DNA of 10,812 bases from Erysipelothrix sp. Its GTDB lineage: Bacteria; Bacillota_I; Bacilli_A; Erysipelotrichales; Erysipelotrichaceae. The stretch's first letter is position 1. Every line of letters starts with the position of its first letter. The notes beneath the pieces were generated by a model. That model ran no database searches. It was not told where the DNA came from and saw only the letters and a program-made list of their open reading frames with translations. This document shows, piece after piece, positions 1-6,653 of the stretch. Both the position numbers and the translations under genes were made by a program. The stretch is taken from the NCBI GenBank assembly GCA_012511085.1, contig JAAZGU010000018.1:1-10812 (forward strand), written 5' to 3'.

Positions 1-764
1 TAACAAGTTTAAACGCTGTCGATGATGTTTTAGTCATGGATTACATTTCATTTTTAAAGGGTGCTTTTGATTTAGAAAACAGCAGCATCGCGCGTAAGAT
101 GACTGCCTTACGTATGTTTTTTGATTTTCTTATCAAGGAAGCGGTGGTTGAAAGCAACCCATTAAGTCACTTGAAAACACCCCAAGCATCGAAAAGTTTG
201 CCTGCATTTTTGATGGTTGAAGAGATTATCCAACTTTTATCAGCTATTGATCAAAAAACTCCATTAGGCTATCGAGATTTTGTTTTGATTGAGTTGTTAT
301 ACGCATGTGGCTTGCGGGTGAATGAGTGTTCGCAACTCAGACTCAACGACATTAACTTTGATGAGCGTTTTGTGTTTGTTCCTGGTAAAGGCATCAAGTA
401 GCGCATTGTTCCTTTTTATGAAAGCATGAAAGATAGCCTTCATCGTTACATTCATCATGTTCGTCCAGGCTTGATGAAAACAGAACACGATGTTTTGTTT
501 GTCAACAACCGTGGCAACCCACTTAGTGATCGTGGGATTCAACTCATTGTGAAAAAAGCAGGTTTGCAAGCGCAACTCAGCAAGCCCTTGCATCCGCACA
601 TGTTGCGTCATTCCTTTGCGACTCATATGCTTGATAATGGGGCAAACTTAAGGGTGGTACAAACCTTGTTGGGTCATGAAAATTTAGCGACAACGCAAAT
701 TTACACCCACGTGACGATCGATAAAATCAAATCGGAATATCAAAAAAAGTTTCCAAATATATAG
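1..764 (+). pseudogene. xerC: XerC/CodV-like tyrosine recombinase, 5' end outside window, interrupted by in-frame TAG
   Basis: Site-specific tyrosine recombinase of the Xer family, which resolves chromosome dimers at dif sites. The frame is open from base 3, so the true start lies left of the window. The first third (through about base 210) is the end of the SAM-like core-binding domain (SIARKMTALRMFFDFL, then NPLSHLKTP). The catalytic domain follows: Arg I in CGLRVNE (about 305-325), the beta-hairpin Lys in PGKG (379-390), HxxR in HMLRHSF (about 598-618), His in LLGHENL and the nucleophile Tyr in TQIYTHVT (about 694-717). A TAG at 399-401 replaces the residue after GKGIK, where relatives usually have GKGNKER. 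The same frame continues with RIVPFYES to a second TAG at 762-764. The downstream fragment alone, from ATG 426, lacks Arg I and the Lys and should be inactive. Position upstream of rpsB matches Bacillus codV, with hslVU and codY missing. Recent nonsense mutation, sequencing error or readthrough cannot be separated from sequence alone. Confidence 0.85.
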
Positions 765-793
765 CCCTTGTTTTGTCAAAAGGGCTTTTGTTT
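763..793 (+). terminator. Intrinsic terminator after the xer gene
   Basis: Stem AGCCCTT (763-769) pairs with AAGGGCT (780-786), with a 10-base loop, followed by a T-rich run interrupted by one G. The 5' arm begins inside the xer stop codon. It separates recombinase transcription from the rpsB promoter. Confidence 0.8.
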
Positions 794-808
794 ACATGGG
801 GTTTAAAT

Positions 809-837
809 TTGTGTTTAAGTGTATATTATGATATATT
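809..837 (+). promoter_or_regulatory. rpsB operon promoter with extended -10
   Basis: -35 TTGTGT (809-814), a 17-base spacer, and -10 TATATT (832-837) preceded by TG at 829-830, i.e. an extended -10. A start near 843-845 would leave a leader of about 106 nt before rpsB. Housekeeping sigma-A type. It is the only good promoter seen ahead of the long block. Confidence 0.7.
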
Positions 838-868
838 AACAAGTGGCGAAAACAAAGCTAGTGACGCA

Positions 869-921
869 CACCATGGATTCATAAACCCGTGCTCAATGAG
901 TTGTTTATGTTAGAAATGGTG
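869..921 (+). promoter_or_regulatory. Candidate structured rpsB leader hairpin
   Basis: Within the untranslated leader, CACCAT (869-874) can pair with ATGGTG (916-921), and CATAAAC (880-886) pairs perfectly with GTTTATG (903-909). The two helices stack across an asymmetric internal loop (875-879 against 910-915). The apical loop (887-902) contains a possible CTC/GAG mini-hairpin. The arrangement resembles autoregulatory leaders of ribosomal protein genes, but I cannot match it to a named RNA family. The rpsB ribosome binding site (936-943) lies just outside; a second SD-like GGAGG (921-925) sits at the base of the hairpin with no start codon at usable distance. Confidence 0.45.
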
Positions 922-950
922 GAGGCCAAACGGAAAGAGAGGATTTTATT

Positions 951-1928
951 ATGCCAGCATTAATTACAATGCGAAAGCTATTAGAAAGTGGGACACACTT
1001 CGGTCATCAGACACGCCGTTGGAATCCCAAAATGAAAGAGTATGTGTACACCTCAAAAGCAGGTACGCATATTATTGATTTAAACAAAACCATTGATGCG
1101 CTAGAAGTCGCTTATGCGAAAATGCGTGAAATTGGTGAGAAAAATGGAAAGGTCTTGTTTGTCGGAACCAAACGCCAAGCACAAACGATTGTCTTGGATG
1201 AAGCCTTACGTTCAGGTTCATTCTTTATCAACCAACGTTGGTTAGGTGGACTTCTAACGAACTTCAGAACCATTCAACGCAGCATTCGACGTTTGCTTGA
1301 AATCGAAGGCATGGAGGAGAGTGGGTCCATTAACGTCTACCCTAAGAAAGAAATCATCCAACTAAGAAAAGAAGCAACACGTTTGGAAACATTCTTAGGT
1401 GGTATTAAAGAAATGAAGAAGCTACCAGACGCCATCTTTGTGGTTGATCCAACCGAAGATACAATTCCAGTCTTGGAAGCGAGAAAATTAAAAATTCCAG
1501 TGTTTGGTATCATGGATACAAACTCTGATCCAAGCTTGCTTGATTATGGGATTCCCGCCAACGATGATGCGGTGCGCTCGATTCGTGTGATTGTCGGATT
1601 GATGGCTGATGCCCTCATCGAATCCAAGGGCGGTGTTTTAACCTACGCCTATCAAAGCAGTGAGGAAGAAAAAGATGTCTCTATGATTGATGTCATCATT
1701 AACGTTGAACGTCAAAACGAAGAGAATGAACGTCGTCGTCGTCAACGGAATGAAGAACGTCGTCAACGTCAAGAACGACGTCGTAACTATCGCATTCAGC
1801 AGCAGCGTGAACGTGAACAACAAGCAGCTGAGAAACGCGAACAAGAAAAACAAGCCGCTAAGGAAGCCGCACAAGCAGCTTCTGAAGCAAAACAAGAAGA
1901 AACAGTAAGTGAAGAGGTAACAGAATGA
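951..1928 (+). CDS. rpsB: 30S ribosomal protein S2 with long charged C-terminal extension
   Basis: Structural protein of the small ribosomal subunit, on the platform side near the mRNA exit. The family signature is clear: THFGHQTRRWNPKMK (15-29), VGTKRQAQ (71-78), QRWLGGLLTNF (95-105), FLGGIKEMKKLPDAIFVVDP (148-167) and IPANDDAVRSI (201-211). The start ATG has AGAGAGGA at 936-943, spacing 7. At 325 residues it is far longer than the usual 230-260: the fold ends near 225, and from about 253 to the end the chain is a low-complexity Arg/Glu/Gln/Ala tail, Arg-rich first (four CGT codons at 1731-1742), then Ala/Glu/Lys-rich and acidic at the end. The tail looks helical or coiled-coil. The stop overlaps the tsf start (ATGA). 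Identity is certain; the tail's role is unknown. Confidence 0.98.
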   Translation: MPALITMRKLLESGTHFGHQTRRWNPKMKEYVYTSKAGTHIIDLNKTIDALEVAYAKMREIGEKNGKVLFVGTKRQAQTIVLDEALRSGSFFINQRWLGGLLTNFRTIQRSIRRLLEIEGMEESGSINVYPKKEIIQLRKEATRLETFLGGIKEMKKLPDAIFVVDPTEDTIPVLEARKLKIPVFGIMDTNSDPSLLDYGIPANDDAVRSIRVIVGLMADALIESKGGVLTYAYQSSEEEKDVSMIDVIINVERQNEENERRRRQRNEERRQRQERRRNYRIQQQREREQQAAEKREQEKQAAKEAAQAASEAKQEETVSEEVTE

Positions 1929-2809
1929 TAACTGCAGCACAAGTAAAAGAATTAAGACAAAAAACCGGAGCCGGTATGATGGATTGTAAAAAAGCCTTGG
2001 AAGCCACCAATGGTGATATCAATGCTGCCATTGATTGGTTAAAAGAACAAGGCATCGCTACTGCCGCTAAAAAAGCCGGGCGCATTGCAGCGGATGGTCT
2101 TACACGAGTTGTTGTAAAGGACAACGTCGCTGCCGTTATTGAAATTAACTCAGAAACCGACTTTGTCGCCAAGAATGAACAATTCTTAGCACTATTAGAC
2201 AACGTCGCCCAAAGCATTGTCAATCATCAACCAGCGTCAATGGAAGCTGCATTAGCATTGGATGTCAATGGTGAGACTGTTGAAAACATGATCATTAATG
2301 CAACCGCAACCATCGGTGAGAAAATCACATTCAGACGCTTTGAAATTGTTGAAAAAGATGATGATCAAACCTTTGGCATGTACATGCACAACGGTGGCAC
2401 CATCAGTGGCTTAGCCCTGGTAGAAGGCAGTGAAGATGTTGCGAAAAACATCGCCATGCAAGTGGCTTCCATGTCACCCACCTATGTTTCAAAAGATGAC
2501 ATGCCGCAAGAAATCGTTGAAAAAGAACGCGCCATGCAATTGGAAATCGTTAAAAACGATGAGAACTTATCAACAAAACCTGAAAAGGTGATTAAGGGAA
2601 TTGTGGAAGGGCGTTTGTCCAAAGCATTACAAGATATGTGCTTGGTTGATCAAATCTACTTCAAAGATCAAGACATCAAAGTTGGAAAATACCTACAAAA
2701 TGAAGAGGCGAAAGTCATTCGTTTTGTCCGTTATGAAGTTGGAGAAGGCATTGAAAAACGCGTGGATAACTTTGTTGAAGAAGTTATGAGTCAAGCATTT
2801 CAAAAATAA
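1925..2809 (+). CDS. tsf: Translation elongation factor Ts
   Basis: Guanine nucleotide exchange factor that releases GDP from EF-Tu in the cytoplasm. The N-terminal UBA-like EF-Tu-binding domain is seen at residues 1-45 (VKELRQKTGAGMMDCKKAL), followed by the linker AAKKAGRIAADGL and the catalytic motif NSETDFVAKNEQF (75-87), whose TDFV segment (78-81) contacts the EF-Tu nucleotide site. The two core subdomains fill the rest. 294 residues is normal for the family. The start overlaps the rpsB stop by four bases, and AGAGG at 1913-1917 gives spacing 7, so the two are probably translationally coupled. The gene ends just before a terminator-like hairpin. Nothing unusual in the protein. Confidence 0.98.
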   Translation: MITAAQVKELRQKTGAGMMDCKKALEATNGDINAAIDWLKEQGIATAAKKAGRIAADGLTRVVVKDNVAAVIEINSETDFVAKNEQFLALLDNVAQSIVNHQPASMEAALALDVNGETVENMIINATATIGEKITFRRFEIVEKDDDQTFGMYMHNGGTISGLALVEGSEDVAKNIAMQVASMSPTYVSKDDMPQEIVEKERAMQLEIVKNDENLSTKPEKVIKGIVEGRLSKALQDMCLVDQIYFKDQDIKVGKYLQNEEAKVIRFVRYEVGEGIEKRVDNFVEEVMSQAFQK

Positions 2810-2833
2810 AAAGACACTTCTGTGTCTTTTTTT
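2808..2833 (+). terminator. Terminator-like hairpin between tsf and pyrH
   Basis: GACAC (2813-2817), loop TTCT, GTGTC (2822-2826), with AAAAA before and seven T after, which extends the stem by five A-T pairs. This is a canonical intrinsic terminator beginning in the tsf stop codon. Only 14 bases separate its last T from the pyrH start, and they hold the pyrH ribosome binding site, so no promoter fits between. It likely works as a partial terminator lowering expression of pyrH and later genes relative to rpsB-tsf. Confidence 0.8.
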
Positions 2834-2847
2834 AGCAAGGAGGGCCT

Positions 2848-3561
2848 ATGTATAAACGCGTATTGTTAAAATTAAGTGGCGAAGCACTTTCGTCAGCAAA
2901 CAACCAACTCGAACCAGATATTCTTAGTTCGCTCGCTCAAGAGATTAAAGAAATCGTCGATTTAGGTGTGGAAGTTGCAATCGTCGTCGGTGCTGGTAAC
3001 TACATTCGTGGTAAAAACGCACAAAGTTTAGGCATTGACCGTGTGCAAGCGGATTACATGGGAATGTTAGCGACCGTGATTAATGCGATTGCGATTCAAG
3101 GAGCTTTTGAGAAAATTGGCATTCCAACGCGCGTCCAAAGTGCGATTGAAATGAATAAAATCGCAGAACCCTTTATTGTACGGCGTGCACTTCGGCATTT
3201 AGAAAAGGGTAGGGTCGTCATTTTTGGAGCCGGAACCGGCAGTCCTTACTTTTCAACGGACACCGCCGCTGCATTGCGGGCCTCCGAAATTAAAGCCGAT
3301 GTTGTGTTAATGGCCAAAAATGGTGTCGACGGTGTCTACAACGCCGATCCAAATGTCGTGATGGATGCCAAGAAATATGATATTATTACCTATATGGATT
3401 TATTACAAAAAGGTTTAGGCGTGATGGATTCAACCGCAACCTCCATGTGTATGGATAACGACATTGATTTAATTGTTTTTGATATGAATCAAAAAGGTAA
3501 CATCAAAAAGGCGGTTATGCAAGAAACCTTAGGTACTAGAATTACAAAGGAGATTGGATAA
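2848..3561 (+). CDS. pyrH: Uridylate kinase (UMP kinase)
   Basis: Bacterial hexameric UMP kinase of the amino-acid kinase fold, phosphorylating UMP to UDP with ATP in pyrimidine nucleotide synthesis; the cytoplasmic enzyme is usually regulated by UTP and GTP. Motifs: VLLKLSGEAL (5-14, phosphate binding), QADYMGMLATVINA (67-80), FGAGTGSPYFSTDTAAALRA (126-145), KNGVDGVYNADP (157-168) and MDSTATSM (193-200). 237 residues is normal. The start ATG is preceded by AAGGAGG (2837-2843) at a short spacing of 4. The usual GGGN nucleotide-site motif reads GAGN here (48-51), and GTGNP reads GTGSP; both are mild changes and the fold looks intact. The stop shares one base with the frr start (TAATG). Confidence 0.97.
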   Translation: MYKRVLLKLSGEALSSANNQLEPDILSSLAQEIKEIVDLGVEVAIVVGAGNYIRGKNAQSLGIDRVQADYMGMLATVINAIAIQGAFEKIGIPTRVQSAIEMNKIAEPFIVRRALRHLEKGRVVIFGAGTGSPYFSTDTAAALRASEIKADVVLMAKNGVDGVYNADPNVVMDAKKYDIITYMDLLQKGLGVMDSTATSMCMDNDIDLIVFDMNQKGNIKKAVMQETLGTRITKEIG

Positions 3562-4106
3562 TGAACGAATATTTTGATTTAGCAACAGAAAAAATGGAAA
3601 AAGCAATCGTTTCTTTAATGGAACAGTTTGAACGTGTTCGTACCGGAAGGGCAACACCCAATCTTTTAAATGAAGTGTCGATTGCATACTACGGTGTCAA
3701 CACACCTCTGTATCAATTGGCGCAAGTTTCAGTTGTCGAAGGAACGCAACTCATGGTTAAGCCCTTCGACCCTCAAATTTTAAAAGAAATTGAAAAGAGT
3801 ATATTTGCGGCCAACCTCGGATTGACACCCCAAAACGATGGGACTGTCATTCGGGTTAACGTTCCGCAGTTAACGGAAGAAACGCGGAAAGAAATCGCAA
3901 AAGATATTTCAAAGATGGGTGAAGAAACAAAAATTGTCATTCGCAATGCGCGTCGTGAAGTGAATGACATCATCAAAAAAGATGATTCATTGAGTGAAGA
4001 TGCGAGTAAAAAAGGTTTGGATCAGGTTCAGAAAATCACCGATGATTTTGTGAAACAAGTTGACCAAGCAGTTAGTGAAAAGACAACTGAAGTTATGACT
4101 GTATAA
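3561..4106 (+). CDS. frr: Ribosome recycling factor
   Basis: Works with EF-G to split the post-termination ribosome so subunits can be reused. The sequence shows the N-terminal helix, the ERVRTGRATPNLL segment (24-36) typical of domain I, the beta domain with VKPFDPQ (66-72), and the long C-terminal helices with IRNARREVNDIIKK. 181 residues is close to the usual 185. AAAGGAG at 3546-3552 with spacing 8 supports this ATG, and the start overlaps the pyrH stop by one base, so coupling is likely. The stop codon lies inside a perfect palindrome that separates it from uppS. Confidence 0.97.
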   Translation: MNEYFDLATEKMEKAIVSLMEQFERVRTGRATPNLLNEVSIAYYGVNTPLYQLAQVSVVEGTQLMVKPFDPQILKEIEKSIFAANLGLTPQNDGTVIRVNVPQLTEETRKEIAKDISKMGEETKIVIRNARREVNDIIKKDDSLSEDASKKGLDQVQKITDDFVKQVDQAVSEKTTEVMTV

Positions 4107-4126
4107 ACTCACATATGTGAGTTTAT
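4103..4126. repeat. 24-base perfect palindrome between frr and uppS
   Basis: Half-site ATAAACTCACAT followed directly by its exact reverse complement, covering the frr stop codon. As RNA it would form a stem of about 9-10 pairs with a tight loop around CATATG. There is no proper T-run after it (TTTATTG), so it is not a standard terminator. It could be an mRNA-stability or processing hairpin, or a DNA site for a dimeric regulator. Confidence 0.75.
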
Positions 4127-4142
4127 TGCTAAAGGAGACAGA

Positions 4143-4820
4143 ATGAATCCAAGACACATCGCTATTATTATGGATGGCAATGGTCGATGGGCAAAAGCAA
4201 GAAATAAAGATCGCACTTTTGGGCATCTTGAAGGCAGCAAAAATGTGCGACGCATTGCTTTGGCTGCAAATAAAATGAACATTGAAGCGTTGACTCTTTA
4301 TGCATTTTCAACCGAAAATTGGGCGCGTCCCAAGGCGGAAGTATCTTATTTGATGAAATTGCCTAAGATTTTCTTAGATGAATATTTGCAGGAGTTAATG
4401 GAAAATAACGTTAAAATTGAAACCATTGGTCATATGGAAGGTTTACCAAAAGCGACAATCGCTGTTTTTGATTATGCGAAAAAACAAACTGAAAACAACA
4501 CCGGCTTAATTTTAAATTTTGCCTTAAATTATGGGTCTAAAAACGAAATTGTGGAGGCCGTTAACTTGGCGTTAGCTGATGGTGTTACCAACATAACCAC
4601 AACTGACATCGAGTCACGTTTGATGACGCATCATCTGCCTGCCATTGATTTATGCATTCGGACCAGTGGCGAACAACGTTTGTCTAATTTTTTATTATGG
4701 CAACTTGCCTACAGTGAACTTTACTTCACCGAAGCTGCATGGCCTGATTTTGATCAAAGTGAGCTTGAAAAAGCCGTTGCTTGGTATCAAGGACGTCAAC
4801 GTCGCTTTGGAGGTTTATGA
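4143..4820 (+). CDS. uppS: Undecaprenyl diphosphate synthase (cis-prenyltransferase)
   Basis: Condenses isopentenyl diphosphate onto farnesyl diphosphate to make undecaprenyl diphosphate, the lipid carrier for cell-wall and other surface polymers; acts at the inner face of the membrane. Motifs: IIMDGNGRWAKAR (8-20, catalytic Asp11), FGH (26-28), YAFSTENWARPKAEV (53-67), ILNFALNYG (123-131) and the diphosphate-binding segment from DLCIRTSGEQRLSNF (169-183) through W200-PDF. 225 residues is slightly short of the usual 240-255, with all key residues present. AAAGGAG at 4131-4137 with spacing 5 fixes the start. The 3' end overlaps the cdsA start. It sits in the classical frr-uppS-cdsA order. Confidence 0.97.
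   Translation: MNPRHIAIIMDGNGRWAKARNKDRTFGHLEGSKNVRRIALAANKMNIEALTLYAFSTENWARPKAEVSYLMKLPKIFLDEYLQELMENNVKIETIGHMEGLPKATIAVFDYAKKQTENNTGLILNFALNYGSKNEIVEAVNLALADGVTNITTTDIESRLMTHHLPAIDLCIRTSGEQRLSNFLLWQLAYSELYFTEAAWPDFDQSELEKAVAWYQGRQRRFGGL
4809..4813 (+). promoter_or_regulatory. Ribosome binding site deciding the cdsA start
   Basis: GGAGG inside the end of uppS. It lies 6 bases from ATG 4820 but only 3 from ATG 4817, so the second of the two adjacent ATG codons is the better start. Confidence 0.7.
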
Positions 4821-5587
4821 TGAAAAAGAAAGTGATCATGGGTCTAATTTTGGCGTTGACCTTAGGACCTGCCATTTATTTTGGAAGTTATGTTTTTTTT
4901 GCGGTTGTTTTGGTGTTTATGTTTCTAGGGTCTTTTGAAATACAGGCAGTATTCAAAGAGCAATGGCCAAAATGGATTGCCTGGTTAACCTTTGTGGACA
5001 TCATGGCCCTTTATTTAGTGCCGTCTAATTATTTGATGTTACTGTTGATTGTAAATTTGCTTATCGTCTTTGTCTTTACCATCTTTTTTGATTGGTTTCA
5101 TATTGAAGATGGTGCGCTTTGGTTTTTATTGCTTATGATCGTTGGCCTTGGTATTCATGGTTTATCTTTTATCATTCAATACGACACCTTGGTTATTTTA
5201 TACGTGGCACTAGCAACTTACATGACCGATTCCTTTGCTTATTTACTTGGCATGCGCTTCGGAAAACATAAGCTTGCACCCCGCATTTCGCCCAACAAGT
5301 CGATCGAAGGTGCGGTTGGTGGGTATTTATTTGGTAGTGTTGCATCTTTCATTTATGGTTTTTTATTATTGAAGCAATATTTTGATGTGCGGGTCTTAAT
5401 CATTGGTGCTTTATTGATGCCAATCGTTGGTCAAATTGGCGATTTAGCCTTTTCTGCCATTAAACGTTTCAAACAAATTAAAGATTTTGGGGAATTGTTC
5501 CCTGAGCATGGCGGTATTCTGGATCGGATTGATAGTCTATTATTTAATTTGATGTTTTTCTACGCCATCATTGTGCTATTTAATTAG
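4820..5587 (+). CDS. cdsA: Phosphatidate cytidylyltransferase (CDP-diglyceride synthase)
   Basis: Integral membrane enzyme making CDP-diacylglycerol from phosphatidic acid and CTP, the branch point to all phospholipids. About eight hydrophobic segments are visible. The family signature lies at residues 212-238: SAIKRF, then KDFGELFPEHGG and LDRID, matching the CdsA pattern including the two catalytic Asp regions. The region RISPNKSIEGAVGG (about 157-170) is also typical. With ATG 4820 the protein has 255 residues, normal for the family. The frame is open further left to 4781 inside uppS, but that start has no ribosome binding site. Ends in TAG, which shows that TAG serves as a stop in this genome. 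It is followed after 17 bases by rseP, with no dxr in between. Confidence 0.96.
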   Translation: MKKKVIMGLILALTLGPAIYFGSYVFFAVVLVFMFLGSFEIQAVFKEQWPKWIAWLTFVDIMALYLVPSNYLMLLLIVNLLIVFVFTIFFDWFHIEDGALWFLLLMIVGLGIHGLSFIIQYDTLVILYVALATYMTDSFAYLLGMRFGKHKLAPRISPNKSIEGAVGGYLFGSVASFIYGFLLLKQYFDVRVLIIGALLMPIVGQIGDLAFSAIKRFKQIKDFGELFPEHGGILDRIDSLLFNLMFFYAIIVLFN

Positions 5588-5604
5588 TGCGGTAGGAGGT
5601 TTTT

Positions 5605-6651
5605 GTGACTATTGTTTATTTCATCATCATTCTTGGAGTGATTGTATTTGTACATGAATTAGGGCATTTGTTGGTGGCAAAGGCTTTTAATGTGTATTGT
5701 CGCGAATTTTCACTTGGGTTTGGTCCGGCAGTCAAGCAAATCCAAGGCAAGGAAACAATCTACTCAATTCGCGCGATTCCTTTGGGCGGTTTTGTAGCCA
5801 TGGCCGGTGAAAGCGACGTTGAAAGCCTTGATGGGGACCCATCCCGGTCTTTAAAAGGCATTCATCCTTTTAAGCGCATTTTAATCATGCTTGCGGGAGT
5901 GTTTGCCAACCTGGTGCTTGCTTTTATTATTTTTGTGATGATCTTTGCTTATGTGGGTAAAGTTAACGTGGCACCTCAAGCTGTGATTGCAGGTGTTATT
6001 GAGGATTCCGCCGCAGCTGATGGTGGCCTTTTAGCTGATGATCGCATTGTCGCAATTACGCTTGCGGATGGCAAAACAATTGTTCCCAAAGACTTTTATG
6101 AAGTCATCAACGTGACTCAAATGGTGTCAGACACCATGGTGTTGACCGTTGAACGCGACACACAAACACTTGATATTGAGATAACACCGCGTTATGACCA
6201 AGCAGAAGGGCGCTACATGATTGGCATTTATTTACCGCCGCCAGAGGTTAAGGAAATTTCCTTTTTACAGTCTTTTTATTATGGGTGGACAACCCTGTTG
6301 GATTCTATGGTCAATGTTCTTTTTGTGCTTAGTTTCATTATTCGTGGGATTGGTTTACAAAATGTCTCGGGGCCGCTGGGCATCTATGAAGTAACGGCGC
6401 AACAGGCGCAGCTTGGTTTTCAAGCGCTGGTTGTCTTAACGGCTGTGCTATCCATCAATGTTGGCATGTTTAACCTTGTACCACTGCCGGTGCTTGATGG
6501 GGGGCGCGTGTTGATAACACTGGTGGAATGGATTATTCGTCGACCTTTGCCTGCAAAATTAGAAAACGCACTCATGATCGTGAGTACTTTATTAATCTTT
6601 GGTTTAATTATTTTAGTGACACTTGTTGATATCGGCAAGTTATTTAGATAA
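5605..6651 (+). CDS. rseP: Site-2 intramembrane zinc protease RseP/RasP
   Basis: Membrane metalloprotease that cuts anti-sigma factors and leftover signal peptides within the bilayer. The zinc site HELGH is at residues 17-21 in the first membrane helix; the second zinc/active-site motif NLVPLPVLDGG is at 290-300; SGPLGI (255-260) and the ARxFxxxxGF-like VYCREFSLGFGP (30-41) are also family features. A single PDZ domain fits about 115-195. Three to four membrane helices, 348 residues; Bacillus RasP is a little longer. The start is GTG, fixed by AGGAGG at 5594-5599 with spacing 5. In Bacillus the order is cdsA-dxr-rasP-proS-polC; here dxr is missing and a DUF368 gene follows after two bases. 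Likely substrates are not in this window. Confidence 0.95.
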   Translation: MTIVYFIIILGVIVFVHELGHLLVAKAFNVYCREFSLGFGPAVKQIQGKETIYSIRAIPLGGFVAMAGESDVESLDGDPSRSLKGIHPFKRILIMLAGVFANLVLAFIIFVMIFAYVGKVNVAPQAVIAGVIEDSAAADGGLLADDRIVAITLADGKTIVPKDFYEVINVTQMVSDTMVLTVERDTQTLDIEITPRYDQAEGRYMIGIYLPPPEVKEISFLQSFYYGWTTLLDSMVNVLFVLSFIIRGIGLQNVSGPLGIYEVTAQQAQLGFQALVVLTAVLSINVGMFNLVPLPVLDGGRVLITLVEWIIRRPLPAKLENALMIVSTLLIFGLIILVTLVDIGKLFR

Positions 6652-6653
6652 TT

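Noticed and set aside
399..401. TAG as a recoded sense codon
   Set aside because: TAG is also the natural stop of this same gene (762-764) and of cdsA (5585-5587), so genome-wide reassignment does not fit. Local readthrough is kept only as a possibility.
426..764. Separate small recombinase gene from ATG 426
   Set aside because: Same frame as the upstream part, no convincing ribosome binding site, and it lacks the first catalytic Arg and the Lys, so it is better read as the rest of the interrupted gene.
873..913. Tiny upstream ORFs in the rpsB leader (ATG at 873 and 896)
   Set aside because: Three and five codons long with no ribosome binding site; expected by chance.
1638..1940. Minus-strand hydrophobic ORF opposite the rpsB tail
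   Set aside because: Antisense shadow of the repetitive Arg/Glu/Gln codons; no ribosome binding site and no family resemblance.
4781..4819. Longer cdsA N-terminus starting at 4781 or 4817
   Set aside because: The 4781 codon lies deep in uppS with no ribosome binding site; 4817 is only 3 bases from GGAGG, while 4820 is at 6.
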